Shown here piece by piece: positions 1 through 9,671 of a DNA stretch of 64,000 bases (the stretch's first letter is position 1; each line of letters starts with the position of its first letter). The notes beneath the pieces were generated by a model. The model worked only from the letters and a program-made list of their open reading frames with translations. It searched no databases and was not told where the DNA came from. The position numbers were made by a program, and so were the translations under genes. The stretch lies in NCBI RefSeq assembly GCF_000196495.1, contig NC_011312.1, positions 2,604,001 to 2,668,000 on the forward strand. Direction: 5' to 3'. The stretch is from Aliivibrio salmonicida LFI1238. Its GTDB lineage: Bacteria > Pseudomonadota > Gammaproteobacteria > Enterobacterales > Vibrionaceae.

Positions 1-634
1 CAAATACAACAATGGTATCATTCAAGGAATACCCCACAACGGTTAATAGTGCCGCGATAATCGTTAAATCGACTTCAATTTGTAAGAATGAGAAAATACC
101 TAGCGTGATAATTATATCGTGGGCCAATGCTAATACAGCACCCGCAGCTAAACGCCACTGGAAACGAATCGACACATAAGCCAAGATGCATAACAAAGAC
201 ACAAGGATAGCTAAACCACCCGACTCCGCTAATTCTCCCCCTACATTTGGGCCGACAAACTCAATACGACGCATCTCAACTTGATCGCCCGTACCTTCTT
301 TAATCGCACTAATGATTTGATTACCTAATTGCTCTCCTTTCATGCCTTCTCGAGGTTGAAGACGAACAATTACATCACGTGCTGTACCAAAGTTTTGTAC
401 CGTCGCATCACCAAAGCCTTTTGCTTGTAGCGCGCCACGAATATCTTCTAACTGAGCTGGCTGTTCAAAACCGACTTCAATTAACGTTCCGCCCGTAAAA
501 TCTAGCCCCCAATTCAACCACTTTGTTGATAGCGTAGCAATTGACGCTACAATCATCAGCATGGAGAAGAAAAAGGCAGGCTTAGACCAACGCATAAAGT
601 CGATCGTTTTCTCTGCTTTCATTATTTGAAACAT
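1..634 (-). CDS. secF: Protein translocase subunit SecF (3' end outside window)
   Basis: Inner-membrane subunit of SecDF-YajC, which uses the proton gradient to help pull proteins out of the SecYEG channel on the periplasmic side. About 211 codons lie here; the rest runs off the left edge. The ATG at 634 gives MFQIMKAEKTIDFMRW, then a membrane segment near residues 19-36 and the family motif LDFTGGT at 44-50, followed by the first periplasmic domain and the start of the next membrane segments. It begins 13 bases after the secD stop, so the two are surely co-transcribed. Confidence 0.96.
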   Translation of the reverse strand, partial: MFQIMKAEKTIDFMRWSKPAFFFSMLMIVASIATLSTKWLNWGLDFTGGTLIEVGFEQPAQLEDIRGALQAKGFGDATVQNFGTARDVIVRLQPREGMKGEQLGNQIISAIKEGTGDQVEMRRIEFVGPNVGGELAESGGLAILVSLLCILAYVSIRFQWRLAAGAVLALAHDIIITLGIFSFLQIEVDLTIIAALLTVVGYSLNDTIVVF

Positions 635-647
635 GACAAATATTCCC

Positions 648-2504
648 TTAGATCGACAGTTTGTCTACGCGCTTACCGCCGTAAACTAAGTTAATAACAC
701 AACGAGTACCGACGATAGCCGTAAACATTGAAGTCAAAATACCAATTGATAGCGTTACTGCAAAGCCTTTGATCGCACCAGTACCTACAGCAAATAAGAT
801 AATCGCTGTAATTAATGTCGTGATGTTTGCATCAGCAATCGTACTGAATGCGTTTGCATAACCTTGATGAATCGCTTGTTGCGGATTACGTCCATCTCTT
901 AACTCTTCACGAATACGTTCAAAGATAAGTACGTTTGCATCCACGGCCATACCAACAGTTAATACAATACCGGCAATACCAGGAAGCGTCATTGTCGCTC
1001 CAGGGATCATCGACATAACACCAATGATAAGTACCAAGTTAGCGGCAAGCGCTAAGTTAGCAACCAAACCAAAGCCACGATAATAAATTAGAGTAAATAG
1101 CATTACGGCTACCATACCCCAAATACACGCTTGAACACCCATATCAATATTCTGCTGACCCATTGATGGACCAATCGTGCGTTCTTCAACAATCGAGATT
1201 GGCGCAATTAGTGCACCAGCACGAAGAAGAAGTGCTAAGTTATGAGCTTCAGCTTGAGAATCAATACCCGTAATACGGAAACTACGACCAAGAGCTGATT
1301 GAATCGTTGCTTGGTTAATCACTTCTTCTGTCTTAGCAAGAATAACGCGACCTTCAGGCGTGCGACGACCGCTGTCTTTATACTCTGTAAATACGGTTGC
1401 CATTAGCTTACCGATATTTTTACGAGAGAACGCCGTCATCTTACTGCCACCTTCACTGTCTAGTGAGATGTTAACTTGAGGACGACCATATTCATCAGCA
1501 CTTGAACTTGCATCTGTAATGCTCGCTCCACCAAGAATAATACGTTTCTTAAGAACAACAGGACGACCATTTCGATCTTCTTTTATTTCGCTTCCTGCCG
1601 GTGCTCGGCCATTAGCTGCAGCCGACAAATCCGCTTTGTCATCCACTTCGCGGAACTCAAGTGTCGCCGTTGCACCTAAAATTTCTTTTGCACGAGCGGT
1701 GTCTTGAACACCGGGTAATTCAACCACAATTCGGCTTGCACCTTGACGTTGAACTAATGGTTCAGCAACACCAAGTTCATTAACACGATTACGGATAATC
1801 GTGATATTTTGCTCAACCGCATAATTACGGATCTCTTGTAAACGCTGATCAGTAAAACTTGCTATTAATTTAAATTGGCCATTTGATTCCGAATCAACAA
1901 ACGTCATATCACGATGCGCATCTGATAATACATTCTTGGCTTCTTCTAGTTGCTCTGCATTACGAAGAACAACTTCAACACTTTCTTTACCTGAACTGCG
2001 AATAGCACGATAACGGATCTTCGCTTCTCGTAAATCAGTACGGAAAGATTCTTCTTGCTGGCCGACAAGTTTGCTCATTGCGGCATCCATATCCACTTCC
2101 ATTAAGAAGTGAACACCACCACGTAAATCTAAGCCTAACTTCATTGGTTTAGCACCAATGGACGTTAACCAATCAGGCGTTAGTGCAGCAAGGTTTAACG
2201 CCACTACGTAATATTTACCTAATGACTGGCTAATAATATCTCTGGCACTGATCTGAGAGTCAGTATCTTTAAAGCGAACAAGAACACTGCCATTTTCGAA
2301 TGCAATAGACTTATAAGCGATGTTATTGTTTTTTAAATTTTCAGCAACGACATCCAGCGTAGAGGTTTGAACCTCAGCACCACGACTACCCGTGATTTGA
2401 ACGGCTGGATCTTCACCATAAAGGTTTGGAAGCGCATACAGAGCGGCGATAAGTAGTACAGAAACTACCATCAAATACTTCCATAAAGGGAAACGGTTTA
2501 ACAC
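648..2504 (-). CDS. secD: Protein translocase subunit SecD
   Basis: Partner of SecF in the proton-driven late step of protein export. The 618-residue length is normal for the family. A GTG start gives MLNRFPLWKY, matching the conserved SecD N-terminus. There is one membrane segment at residues 9-26, the motif LGLDLRGG at 123-130, a large periplasmic P1 region, and a C-terminal bundle of membrane helices with the RND-type motif GMAVDANVLIFERIREE at 518-534. It is followed closely by secF. It is separated from yajC by 53 bases that hold a terminator-like hairpin, so its expression may not depend wholly on the upstream genes. Confidence 0.98.
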   Translation of the reverse strand: MLNRFPLWKYLMVVSVLLIAALYALPNLYGEDPAVQITGSRGAEVQTSTLDVVAENLKNNNIAYKSIAFENGSVLVRFKDTDSQISARDIISQSLGKYYVVALNLAALTPDWLTSIGAKPMKLGLDLRGGVHFLMEVDMDAAMSKLVGQQEESFRTDLREAKIRYRAIRSSGKESVEVVLRNAEQLEEAKNVLSDAHRDMTFVDSESNGQFKLIASFTDQRLQEIRNYAVEQNITIIRNRVNELGVAEPLVQRQGASRIVVELPGVQDTARAKEILGATATLEFREVDDKADLSAAANGRAPAGSEIKEDRNGRPVVLKKRIILGGASITDASSSADEYGRPQVNISLDSEGGSKMTAFSRKNIGKLMATVFTEYKDSGRRTPEGRVILAKTEEVINQATIQSALGRSFRITGIDSQAEAHNLALLLRAGALIAPISIVEERTIGPSMGQQNIDMGVQACIWGMVAVMLFTLIYYRGFGLVANLALAANLVLIIGVMSMIPGATMTLPGIAGIVLTVGMAVDANVLIFERIREELRDGRNPQQAIHQGYANAFSTIADANITTLITAIILFAVGTGAIKGFAVTLSIGILTSMFTAIVGTRCVINLVYGGKRVDKLSI

Positions 2505-2520
2505 AGCGATGTCCTTAACG

Positions 2521-2553
2521 AAAAATACCCTCTAACCGAAGTTAGAGGGTACA
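2521..2553 (-). terminator. Terminator-like hairpin with UUCG loop between yajC and secD
   Basis: On the minus strand an 11-bp perfect stem (TACCCTCTAAC / GTTAGAGGGTA) closes a TTCG tetraloop and is followed by a run of five T. This has the form of an intrinsic terminator, yet it sits inside the usual yajC-secD-secF unit. It may attenuate read-through or protect the yajC 3' end. Confidence 0.65.
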
Positions 2554-2557
2554 GTTT

Positions 2558-2890
2558 TTATAGTGATTTCAGAGTGCCCTTTGGCAGAACCGCTGAAACA
2601 AAATCTTTCTTAATGGTTACTTCATTATTTGCGTTAAGCTCAATAACAATGTAATCATTTTCGTCAGATGCTTTCGTAATTTTACCTACTAGGCCACCTG
2701 CGGTAAGGACTTCATCACCTTTGCCCATAGAAGACATTAGGTTTTTGTGTTCTTTTTGACGTTTCGCTTGTGGGCGATAAATCATAAAGTAGAAGATAAC
2801 AGCAAACATACCAAGCATGATAAACATTTGCATGCCACCGCCTTGCGCTCCTGCTTCACCAGCTGCATGAGCTTGAGAGAAAAAATTCAT
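2558..2890 (-). CDS. yajC: Preprotein translocase accessory subunit YajC
   Basis: Small single-span membrane protein of the SecDF-YajC complex. It has 110 residues, the usual size. A Gly/Met-rich segment and a membrane helix (about residues 20-40, MFIMLGMFAVIFYFMIYRPQ) are followed by the cytoplasmic domain with the conserved pattern RPQAKRQKEH and GDEVLTAGGLVGKI. The start ATG at 2890 has GAGGAC upstream as ribosome site. It lies between tgt and secD, the standard gammaproteobacterial order. Confidence 0.96.
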   Translation of the reverse strand: MNFFSQAHAAGEAGAQGGGMQMFIMLGMFAVIFYFMIYRPQAKRQKEHKNLMSSMGKGDEVLTAGGLVGKITKASDENDYIVIELNANNEVTIKKDFVSAVLPKGTLKSL

Positions 2891-2983
2891 TTAATAACGT
2901 CCTCGTATCTAGTTTCTAATTTCCGGTTTCTAAAATGTGACCATACACATATCCCTATGGATATATGGGTGATTACTCTGCTT

Positions 2984-4111
2984 TTAAAGGTCTTTTAATG
3001 GCGGAACTTCACGGTCACGGCGTGCATAGAACTCTTCTACAAACTGCTCGAAACGATCTTCTTCCAAGGCCTTACGGATGCTCGCCATAATACGTTGGTA
3101 ATAACGTAAGTTATGAATCGTATTTAAACGTGCACCTAAAATTTCATTACAGCGATCTAAATGATGTAAATAAGATTTACTGTAGTTCTGACAAGTATAA
3201 CAATCACATTCAGGATCCAGTGGTGTTGTATCTACTTTATGTTTCGCATTACGAATCTTAACGATACCGCCAGTCACAAATAAGTGACCATTACGAGCAT
3301 TACGCGTTGGCATAACACAGTCAAACATATCAATACCGCGACGAACGCCTTCAACCAAATCTTCTGGTTTACCAACCCCCATTAGGTATCGTGGCTTATC
3401 TTCAGGTAGTAGTGGGCACGTATGCTCTAAAATGCGGTGCATGTCTTCTTTTGGCTCGCCTACTGCTAGACCACCAACAGCATAACCATCAAAACCAATT
3501 TTCGTTAGTGCTTCAACAGAAACATCACGTAAATCTTCGTATACACCACCTTGAACGATACCAAATAATGCATTCGGGTTTTCTTGGCGATCAAACTCAT
3601 TACGGCTGCGATCAGCCCAACGAATTGAACGTTCCATTGAAATACGAGCTTCATCGTGCGTTGCTGGGTATGGCGTACATTCATCAAAAATCATGACAAC
3701 GTCAGAACCAAGATCATATTGGATTTGCATTGATTTCTCTGCATCCATGAAGATCTTATCACCGTTTACAGGGCTACGGAAATGCACGCCCTCTTCTGTG
3801 ATTTTACGTGTTTTACCAAGGCTAAATACTTGGAAACCACCTGAATCGGTTAAAATAGGACCTTTCCAATTCATGAAATCATGCAAGTCACCATGCAATT
3901 TCATGATTTCTTGACCAGGACGCAACCATAAATGGAATGTGTTACCTAGTAAGATTTCTGCACCTGTATCTTTTACTTCTTCAGGAGTCATACCTTTAAC
4001 AGTACCGTAAGTACCAACAGGCATAAACGCAGGAGTTTCAACCGTACCACGGTCGAATTGCAGTTGGCCACGACGTGCGCGGCCTTGTTTTTTGATCAGT
4101 TCGTATTTCAC
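2984..4111 (-). CDS. tgt: Queuine tRNA-ribosyltransferase (tRNA-guanine transglycosylase)
   Basis: Swaps guanine-34 for the queuosine precursor preQ1 in tRNAs with GUN anticodons. I place the start at the GTG at 4111: it has a strong GGAGG five bases upstream, and the resulting 375-residue protein begins VKYELIKKQG, in register with other Tgt proteins. An upstream in-frame ATG at 4162 would add 17 residues that are not conserved. Visible family features are LTDSGGFQVFSL (catalytic Asp), MPTRNARNGHLF, and the zinc site CDCYTCQNY followed by HHLDRCNE. It lies downstream of queA, the next enzyme of the same pathway. Confidence 0.97.
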   Translation of the reverse strand: MKYELIKKQGRARRGQLQFDRGTVETPAFMPVGTYGTVKGMTPEEVKDTGAEILLGNTFHLWLRPGQEIMKLHGDLHDFMNWKGPILTDSGGFQVFSLGKTRKITEEGVHFRSPVNGDKIFMDAEKSMQIQYDLGSDVVMIFDECTPYPATHDEARISMERSIRWADRSRNEFDRQENPNALFGIVQGGVYEDLRDVSVEALTKIGFDGYAVGGLAVGEPKEDMHRILEHTCPLLPEDKPRYLMGVGKPEDLVEGVRRGIDMFDCVMPTRNARNGHLFVTGGIVKIRNAKHKVDTTPLDPECDCYTCQNYSKSYLHHLDRCNEILGARLNTIHNLRYYQRIMASIRKALEEDRFEQFVEEFYARRDREVPPLKDL

Positions 4112-4189
4112 GAAACCTCCAATAAGCCAGAGAAACAATCTGACGACTTGTTTATTTTGCATTGATTAAGACATTTAATAAATGCACCT

Positions 4190-4223
4190 CTAGCTACTCT
4201 TTTCACTGAAAGGAGTAGTCTAG
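4190..4223 (-). other. Stem-loop between queA and tgt
   Basis: Arms CTAGCTACTC and GAGTAGtCTAG, with one bulged base, enclose a 13-base loop in the 192-base queA-tgt gap. No T run follows, so it looks like an RNA processing or stability hairpin rather than a terminator. Confidence 0.35.
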
Positions 4224-4303
4224 CTGAAAACGTCCTGTTTTCCTTATTTCACTGGCTCCGTGAGTGAAGTTTGAATTAAGAATGAGCACTAACTCACTTT
4301 TTA

Positions 4304-5356
4304 CTACGACGTCTTCTTCGTAATAAACATCGCATCACCGTAACTAAAGAAACGGTATTGATGATTTACGGCTTGATCGTACGCTTTCATTGTATTGTCA
4401 TATCCTGCAAAAGCACTGACTAACATGATTAATGTCGACTCTGGCAGGTGAAAGTTTGTCACCAATGCGTCAACGACTTGAAATTCATACCCTGGGTAAA
4501 TAAATATTTCAGTATCATCAAAAAATGGCGCTAACTCCGTCCCTTGTTTTAAAGCGTGTTGTGCTGCACTTTCTAAAGAACGAACCGATGTCGTCCCAAC
4601 AGAAATAACGCGACCTCCACGAGCCTTCGTGGCTTTAATTGCATCAACGACTTCTTGAGATACTTCGGCATATTCAGAATGCATATGGTGATCTAAAATA
4701 TTATCAACCCGTACTGGTTGAAAGGTTCCAGCGCCAACATGAAGGGTGACGTAAGCAAATTCGACCCCTTTTGCTTTCATCTTTTCTAAAATGTCTGTAT
4801 CAAAGTGTAAACCAGCAGTTGGAGCAGCGACCGCTCCCGGTTTTTCATTGTAAACCGTTTGATAACGTTCTTTATCCGCATCTTCATCAGGACGATCAAT
4901 ATAAGGTGGTAATGGCATATGGCCAATTTCATCCAAAATATCCAATACTTTCTTTTCTGAAGTAAAACGAATTTCAAATAATGTATCGTGACGTGCAACC
5001 ATCTCTGCTTCGTATTCTTGGTTCTCACCTAACCACAGTTGATTTCCTGGTTTTGGTGATTTTGAACAACGAACATGAGCCAACACAGAATGATCATCAA
5101 GAACGCGCTCAACTAACACTTCCAGTTTACCGCCAGAGGCTTTAACACCAAACATACGAGCAGGAATAACACGCGTATTATTAAATACAACAAGATCACC
5201 ATGCTGTACTAAATCAAGCACATCAGTAAACTGACCATCATGCAATTCACCACTATTACCGTTTAAATGTAATAGGCGACTTGCGGTACGCTCTGGTTGA
5301 GGATAACGCGCAATAAGTTCATCAGGTAATTCAAAATGGAAATCGGATACTTGCAT
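4304..5356 (-). CDS. queA: S-adenosylmethionine:tRNA ribosyltransferase-isomerase
   Basis: Transfers and rearranges the ribosyl part of SAM onto preQ1 in tRNA to form epoxyqueuosine. The 350-residue length fits the family. The N-terminus MQVSDFHFELPDELIARYPQ is typical, and the conserved stretches FNNTRVIPAR, APTAGLHF, HVGAGTFQPVR, GGRVISVGTTSVRSLE and TNFHLPESTLIMLVSAF can all be read. It is first in a minus-strand run with tgt, yajC, secD and secF. Confidence 0.98.
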   Translation of the reverse strand: MQVSDFHFELPDELIARYPQPERTASRLLHLNGNSGELHDGQFTDVLDLVQHGDLVVFNNTRVIPARMFGVKASGGKLEVLVERVLDDHSVLAHVRCSKSPKPGNQLWLGENQEYEAEMVARHDTLFEIRFTSEKKVLDILDEIGHMPLPPYIDRPDEDADKERYQTVYNEKPGAVAAPTAGLHFDTDILEKMKAKGVEFAYVTLHVGAGTFQPVRVDNILDHHMHSEYAEVSQEVVDAIKATKARGGRVISVGTTSVRSLESAAQHALKQGTELAPFFDDTEIFIYPGYEFQVVDALVTNFHLPESTLIMLVSAFAGYDNTMKAYDQAVNHQYRFFSYGDAMFITKKTS

Positions 5357-5598
5357 GGTTTACTTCTTCATCAAAAATGGCAGACAGAGTAGTATATTCA
5401 CGCGAAGAGCAATAGCAAGAGGTGAAGGTATATACCTCTCATTTTTTCCTAAAATATGCACTTTAGAGAAGGAAGTTGACCTTAAACAGAGAAAGTTTAA
5501 TCACAATATAAAACTCTTCAAATCCTAGGCTAGCTCTCACTTTTTTATTTCTCCTGCTTCTATATTTAGAAGAAGCACGTAAATAACAGGAGCACGCT

Positions 5599-6042
5599 AT
5601 GTTTACCGTTAACGATATGATGACAACACATCCTCATACCCTGCTTCGTTCAAATTCATTAGAAGATGCTAAAACACTAATGGATGAACATTGTATTAGG
5701 CACATACCGATTATAGAAACGGATGACACATTGATTGGATTAGTCACACAACGAGACTTATTGGCAGCTCAAGAGTCTTGCCTAGAAAAACCAACATTTG
5801 AAGAAATATCAACGTTAGATATCCCATTAAACTCAATCATGCACAAAAATGTCATGAGTATTTCTCCACATGGGGGATTAAAAGCAGCTGCAGTATTCAT
5901 GCAAAAACACAAAGTAGGTTGCCTGCCAGTGGTTGAACATGGCAAATTGGTGGGCATAATCACAGATTCTGATTTTGTTACGATTGCGATTAATTTATTG
6001 GAATTACAAGAAGAAGTGGATCCGATGGAAATTGATGAATAA
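5599..6042 (+). CDS. CBS-domain pair protein
   Basis: A 147-residue protein made of two CBS domains. Residues 1-60 hold MFTVNDMMTTHPHTL and IRHIPIIETDDTLIGLVTQRDLL; residues 75-135 hold SIMHKNVMSISPHGGL and VGCLPVVEHGKLVGIITDSDF. CBS pairs bind adenosyl ligands such as AMP, ATP or SAM and usually regulate an attached or partner protein. No effector domain is attached, so the target is unknown. A good ribosome site (AGGAG) precedes the ATG. It is encoded alone, convergent with aceA. Confidence 0.85.
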   Translation: MFTVNDMMTTHPHTLLRSNSLEDAKTLMDEHCIRHIPIIETDDTLIGLVTQRDLLAAQESCLEKPTFEEISTLDIPLNSIMHKNVMSISPHGGLKAAAVFMQKHKVGCLPVVEHGKLVGIITDSDFVTIAINLLELQEEVDPMEIDE

Positions 6043-6045
6043 AAA

Positions 6046-6093
6046 AGATAAGGGAGACTCCATTCTCCCTCAAACGTGGTAATACGCTTATCT
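6046..6093. terminator. Nested hairpins between the CBS gene and aceA
   Basis: An inner stem AGGGAGA/TCTCCCT (6051-6057 with 6064-6070) lies within an outer pairing AGATAAG/CTTATCT. It sits in the gap between convergent genes, so a termination role is plausible, but there is no clear T run. Confidence 0.3.
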
Positions 6094-6138
6094 CTTATTA
6101 TGTATACCGCAAAAAATGTTATGGGGTTCTATCTAGGT

Positions 6139-7467
6139 TTAGGCATTCGTTTTAAACTGCTCTTCTTCCGTTGAGCCCGTTAATGCGGTCACTGATGAAT
6201 TACCGCCTTGAATCGTGTTTGTCATCTTATCGAAGTACCCAGTACCTACTTCTTGCTGATGCGCGACAAACGTATAGCCCTTAGACGCAGATTCAAATTC
6301 TTTACGCTGAACCATTTCAACATAATGACGCATGCCTTCACCCTGAGCATAAGAATGCGCTAATTCAAACATGTTGAACCACATGCTATGAATGCCAGCA
6401 AGTGTTATGAATTGGTATTTGTATCCCATATCAGCCAGTTCTTGTTGGAACTTCGCAATCGTTTCTGAATCAAGATTTTTCTCCCAGTTAAACGATGGCG
6501 AACAGTTATACGCTAATAATTGGTCTGGATATTCGGCATGAATCGCTTCAGCAAATTTACGCGCTTCTTCTAAACATGGCGTTGCTGTTTCACACCACAC
6601 TAAATCAGCATAAGGAGAATAAGCAAGACCACGAGAAATTGCCTGATCAATCCCTGCCGTTACTTTATAGAACCCTTCAGCAGTACGTTCACCTTCAATA
6701 AACTCTTGATCATAAGCATCGCAATCTGAGGTTAACAAATCGGCGGCATTTGCATCGGTTCTTGCGATAACTAACGTTGTTGTACCTGCAACATCAGCCG
6801 CCAATCGAGCCGCCACTAATTTTTGAACCGCCTCTTGAGTTGGAACCAATACTTTGCCCCCCATATGACCACATTTTTTCACCGACGCTAACTGATCTTC
6901 AAAGTGAACGCCTGCCGCACCAGATTCAATCATATTACGCATCAATTCATAGCCATTTAGAATGCCTCCAAAACCCGCTTCTGCATCGGCAACAATGGGA
7001 AGGAAATAATCAATGCCTTCTTCTGGTGTTGTGCCTGTTGACCACTGAATTTGATCCGCTCGACGAAAAGAATTATTAATACGCTTAACTACCGAAGGTA
7101 CTGAATCTACTGGATACAACGATTGATCAGGGTACATCGTTGATGCCGTATTATTATCTGCTGCCACCTGCCAACCAGAAAGATAAATTGCTTCAATCCC
7201 AGCTTTCGCTTGTTGGACCGCTTGTCCACCAGTTAACGCACCGAGGCAATTCACATACCCTTTTTTAGACGACCCATTAACGAGATCCCACAGCTTATCG
7301 GCTCCTTTTTGAGCAATCGTATTCTCTGGTGCAAAAGATCCACGAAGGTTAATTACTTCTTCCGCTGTGTATGGACGAGTTACCCCATTCCAACGAGGAT
7401 TTTCAGCCCAATCTTTTTTTAACGCATCAATTTGCTGTTGGCGAGTTTGCGGTTTAAATGTAGTCAT
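6139..7467 (-). CDS. aceA: Isocitrate lyase
   Basis: Splits isocitrate into glyoxylate and succinate, the first step of the glyoxylate bypass used for growth on acetate or fatty acids. At 442 residues it is slightly longer than the enterobacterial enzyme. The catalytic signature KKCGHMGGK lies at 197-205, with the nucleophile Cys199. Other conserved stretches are WQVAADNN, PIVADAEAGFGG, VIARTDANAADLLTSD and NCSPSFNW. A clear GAGGGA ribosome site precedes the ATG. It is second gene of the aceB-aceA operon, 14 bases after aceB; no aceK follows. Confidence 0.98.
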   Translation of the reverse strand: MTTFKPQTRQQQIDALKKDWAENPRWNGVTRPYTAEEVINLRGSFAPENTIAQKGADKLWDLVNGSSKKGYVNCLGALTGGQAVQQAKAGIEAIYLSGWQVAADNNTASTMYPDQSLYPVDSVPSVVKRINNSFRRADQIQWSTGTTPEEGIDYFLPIVADAEAGFGGILNGYELMRNMIESGAAGVHFEDQLASVKKCGHMGGKVLVPTQEAVQKLVAARLAADVAGTTTLVIARTDANAADLLTSDCDAYDQEFIEGERTAEGFYKVTAGIDQAISRGLAYSPYADLVWCETATPCLEEARKFAEAIHAEYPDQLLAYNCSPSFNWEKNLDSETIAKFQQELADMGYKYQFITLAGIHSMWFNMFELAHSYAQGEGMRHYVEMVQRKEFESASKGYTFVAHQQEVGTGYFDKMTNTIQGGNSSVTALTGSTEEEQFKTNA

Positions 7468-7481
7468 AATAGTTCCCTCTT

Positions 7482-9086
7482 TTATAAATAGTCATAGCCA
7501 GTGAGTGTTAAAAAGTCCGTTAGTTGATCGCTGGTGGTTAATTGCTCCATCAGTTTTGCTGCTTGAATAAATTGTCCTGAATCAAAACGTTCAGTTCCCA
7601 ACTCCTCTTCTATTATTTTCATTTCTTCTAATAACATGGTTCTAAACAGATCCGCGGTCACTGTGTCACCGTTATCTAGTGTCTTTCCATGTTGTATCCA
7701 TTGCCAAATAGACGTTCGTGATATTTCTGCCGTTGCGGCATCTTCCATTAATCCATAAATAGGGACGCATCCATTACCCGTTATCCACGCTTCAATGTAT
7801 TGAACTGCGACTCGAATATTATGACGCATTCCCTCTTCTGTTCTTTCGCCTTCACACCGTGCTAATAGTTCTTCAGCCGTAATTGGCGCATCAGTATCTC
7901 GGCTAATGTCTAACTGGTTAGAGCGCTCACCCAATACCTTGTCAAATTCAGCTCTTGCGGTATCAGCCAGTCCCGGATGAGCAACCCAACTTCCGTCGTG
8001 TCCATTATTTGCTTCTAATGATTTATCCGTTTTAATTTTATTTAAAACCCAATCATTTTTTACCGGGTCTTTTGATGGAATAAAGGCGGCCATTCCTCCC
8101 ATCGCAAATGCGGCTCTTCGGTGACAGGTTCTGATCAGTAATCGTGAATAGGCATTTAAAAACGGTTTTTCCATTGTCACCGCTTGGCGATCGGGCAATA
8201 CACGGTCGGGATGATTTTTAAGTGTTTTAATGTAGCTAAAAATGTAATCCCATCGACCACAGTTCAATCCAACAATATGCTCTTTAAGGCTATATAATAT
8301 TTCATCCATCTCAAACACAGCAGGCAATGTTTCAATCAATACTGTTGCTTTTATTGTGCCTTGCTTTAATCCGAATTCTCGCTCTGCAAAACTAAACACA
8401 TCACTCCACCACGCGGCTTCTTGGTAAGCTTGTAATTTAGGCAGATAAAAGTAAGGACCACTGCCTTTCTTTAATGACGTTTGATAATTGTGGTAAAAAT
8501 AGAGAGCAAAATCAAATAAAGCACCGGGAATAGGTACACCATTAAATAGCACATGTTTTTCAGGAAGATGTAGACCACGAACGCGACAAATCAATACAGC
8601 AGGATCTTGTTTTAGTTGGTACACCTTCCCCGTTTCTGGGTTGGTGTACTGAATCGTGCCGTTCATTGCATCTCTCAGGTTTATCTGTCCATCTAGCACA
8701 GCCTCCCAAGAAGGTGCTAATGAATCTTCAAAATCGGCCATGAATACTTTTACATTCGCATTCAATGCATTGATCACCATTTTTCTATCTGTCGGTCCAG
8801 TAATTTCAACTCTTCGGTCTTGAAGGTCAGTGGGTATCCCTTGAATCGTCCATTCAGATTCTCGAATAGAGCGCGTTTCTTGTAAAAAATCGGGCAATTG
8901 GCCTGCATCAATTTGTCTCTGACGATCCTGACGAGTATTAAGTAATTCTGGAATGCGGTGAGCAAACTTATCGACAACATGAGTAAGGAAACGTATTGCG
9001 CCAGACGTTAATATTTCTTCTCTTTGTAAGCTATTAGGAGCAATTATTGAGAGTGATTGTTCTGTGGTTGTCATGGTATCTGTCAT
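7482..9086 (-). CDS. aceB: Malate synthase A
   Basis: Condenses glyoxylate with acetyl-CoA to give malate, the second bypass step. The 534 residues match the A-type enzyme (about 530), not the 720-residue GlcB type. The family signature KEHIVGLNCGRWDYIFSYIK is intact. A catalytic-type Arg lies in VLICRVRGLHLPEKH, and FMADFEDSLAP and GMRHNIRVAVQYIEAWITG are conserved. GGAGG precedes the first ATG; a second ATG four codons in is possible. Order aceB then aceA, as in enterobacteria. Confidence 0.98.
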   Translation of the reverse strand: MTDTMTTTEQSLSIIAPNSLQREEILTSGAIRFLTHVVDKFAHRIPELLNTRQDRQRQIDAGQLPDFLQETRSIRESEWTIQGIPTDLQDRRVEITGPTDRKMVINALNANVKVFMADFEDSLAPSWEAVLDGQINLRDAMNGTIQYTNPETGKVYQLKQDPAVLICRVRGLHLPEKHVLFNGVPIPGALFDFALYFYHNYQTSLKKGSGPYFYLPKLQAYQEAAWWSDVFSFAEREFGLKQGTIKATVLIETLPAVFEMDEILYSLKEHIVGLNCGRWDYIFSYIKTLKNHPDRVLPDRQAVTMEKPFLNAYSRLLIRTCHRRAAFAMGGMAAFIPSKDPVKNDWVLNKIKTDKSLEANNGHDGSWVAHPGLADTARAEFDKVLGERSNQLDISRDTDAPITAEELLARCEGERTEEGMRHNIRVAVQYIEAWITGNGCVPIYGLMEDAATAEISRTSIWQWIQHGKTLDNGDTVTADLFRTMLLEEMKIIEEELGTERFDSGQFIQAAKLMEQLTTSDQLTDFLTLTGYDYL

Positions 9087-9671
9087 AGTTTACGCCTCCG
9101 GCAAAATTACATTTGTAACTAAAAAACTACCTTTTAGTTTTTATGTCTCATCCTATTAAACTGTTTTTCCGTGAACTCCTATTACATTCCTTAAAGATAG
9201 ATTCAATTACAACCCCTACCAAAGGCTAATAACTACTTAAAAAATCAGCAATATGTCGCTAAACCTCAGTAAGTTGAGTTATGAGTAAATGCTCTATAGA
9301 GGCAATTGTCAAAAATTAATTTTAACAATCAATCAACATTGAAAGACATTAAAGATCCAGTAAAAACGTAATAAAATTACACAAATTAAACCTGTAAAAT
9401 TGAACATGTAAAATTCACACTTTTAATTACACAAATAAAACAGAGGGATAGACATAAAAAAACAAAAGAGCGACTCTTATTTAAGGGTAGGTAGAAAGAA
9501 TCTGACGATATACAACAAGAAAGGGAAAGATAGACAGGTCGGATCTGTTTACGATTAAATATACAGAAATGAGAATTCGGTCACTAAAACCTCACAGTAT
9601 TCAAAAGTAGAAAGGCGCTTATTTAAATGAATAAATAAACGCCTCTTGATATCAAAGTTTTGAATTAAAGA
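9087..9671. other. Long intergenic region upstream of aceBA
   Basis: This 585-base stretch between aceB and the 3' end of oxyR is very AT-rich and has no convincing gene. It must hold the aceB promoter and its control sites, though I cannot name an operator. It also holds the oxyR terminator at 9613-9644. A small stem AAGAG/CTCTT followed by T-rich sequence on the minus strand (9456-9478) could end a short transcript, but the stem has only five pairs. Confidence 0.5.
9613..9644 (-). terminator. Terminator downstream of oxyR
   Basis: The stem AGGCGcTTATTTA / TAAATAAaCGCCT has one mismatch and a short loop. It lies 28 bases after the oxyR stop and is followed on the minus strand by a pyrimidine-rich tail. 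Confidence 0.6.

Noticed and set aside
3391..3696. Open frame on the plus strand within tgt
   Set aside because: It lies wholly opposite the well-conserved tgt coding sequence and has a low-complexity His/Gln-rich translation typical of a shadow frame.
9456..9478. Possible terminator of a small RNA upstream of aceB
   Set aside because: The stem has only five pairs and I can see no matching promoter; too weak to list as an RNA gene.
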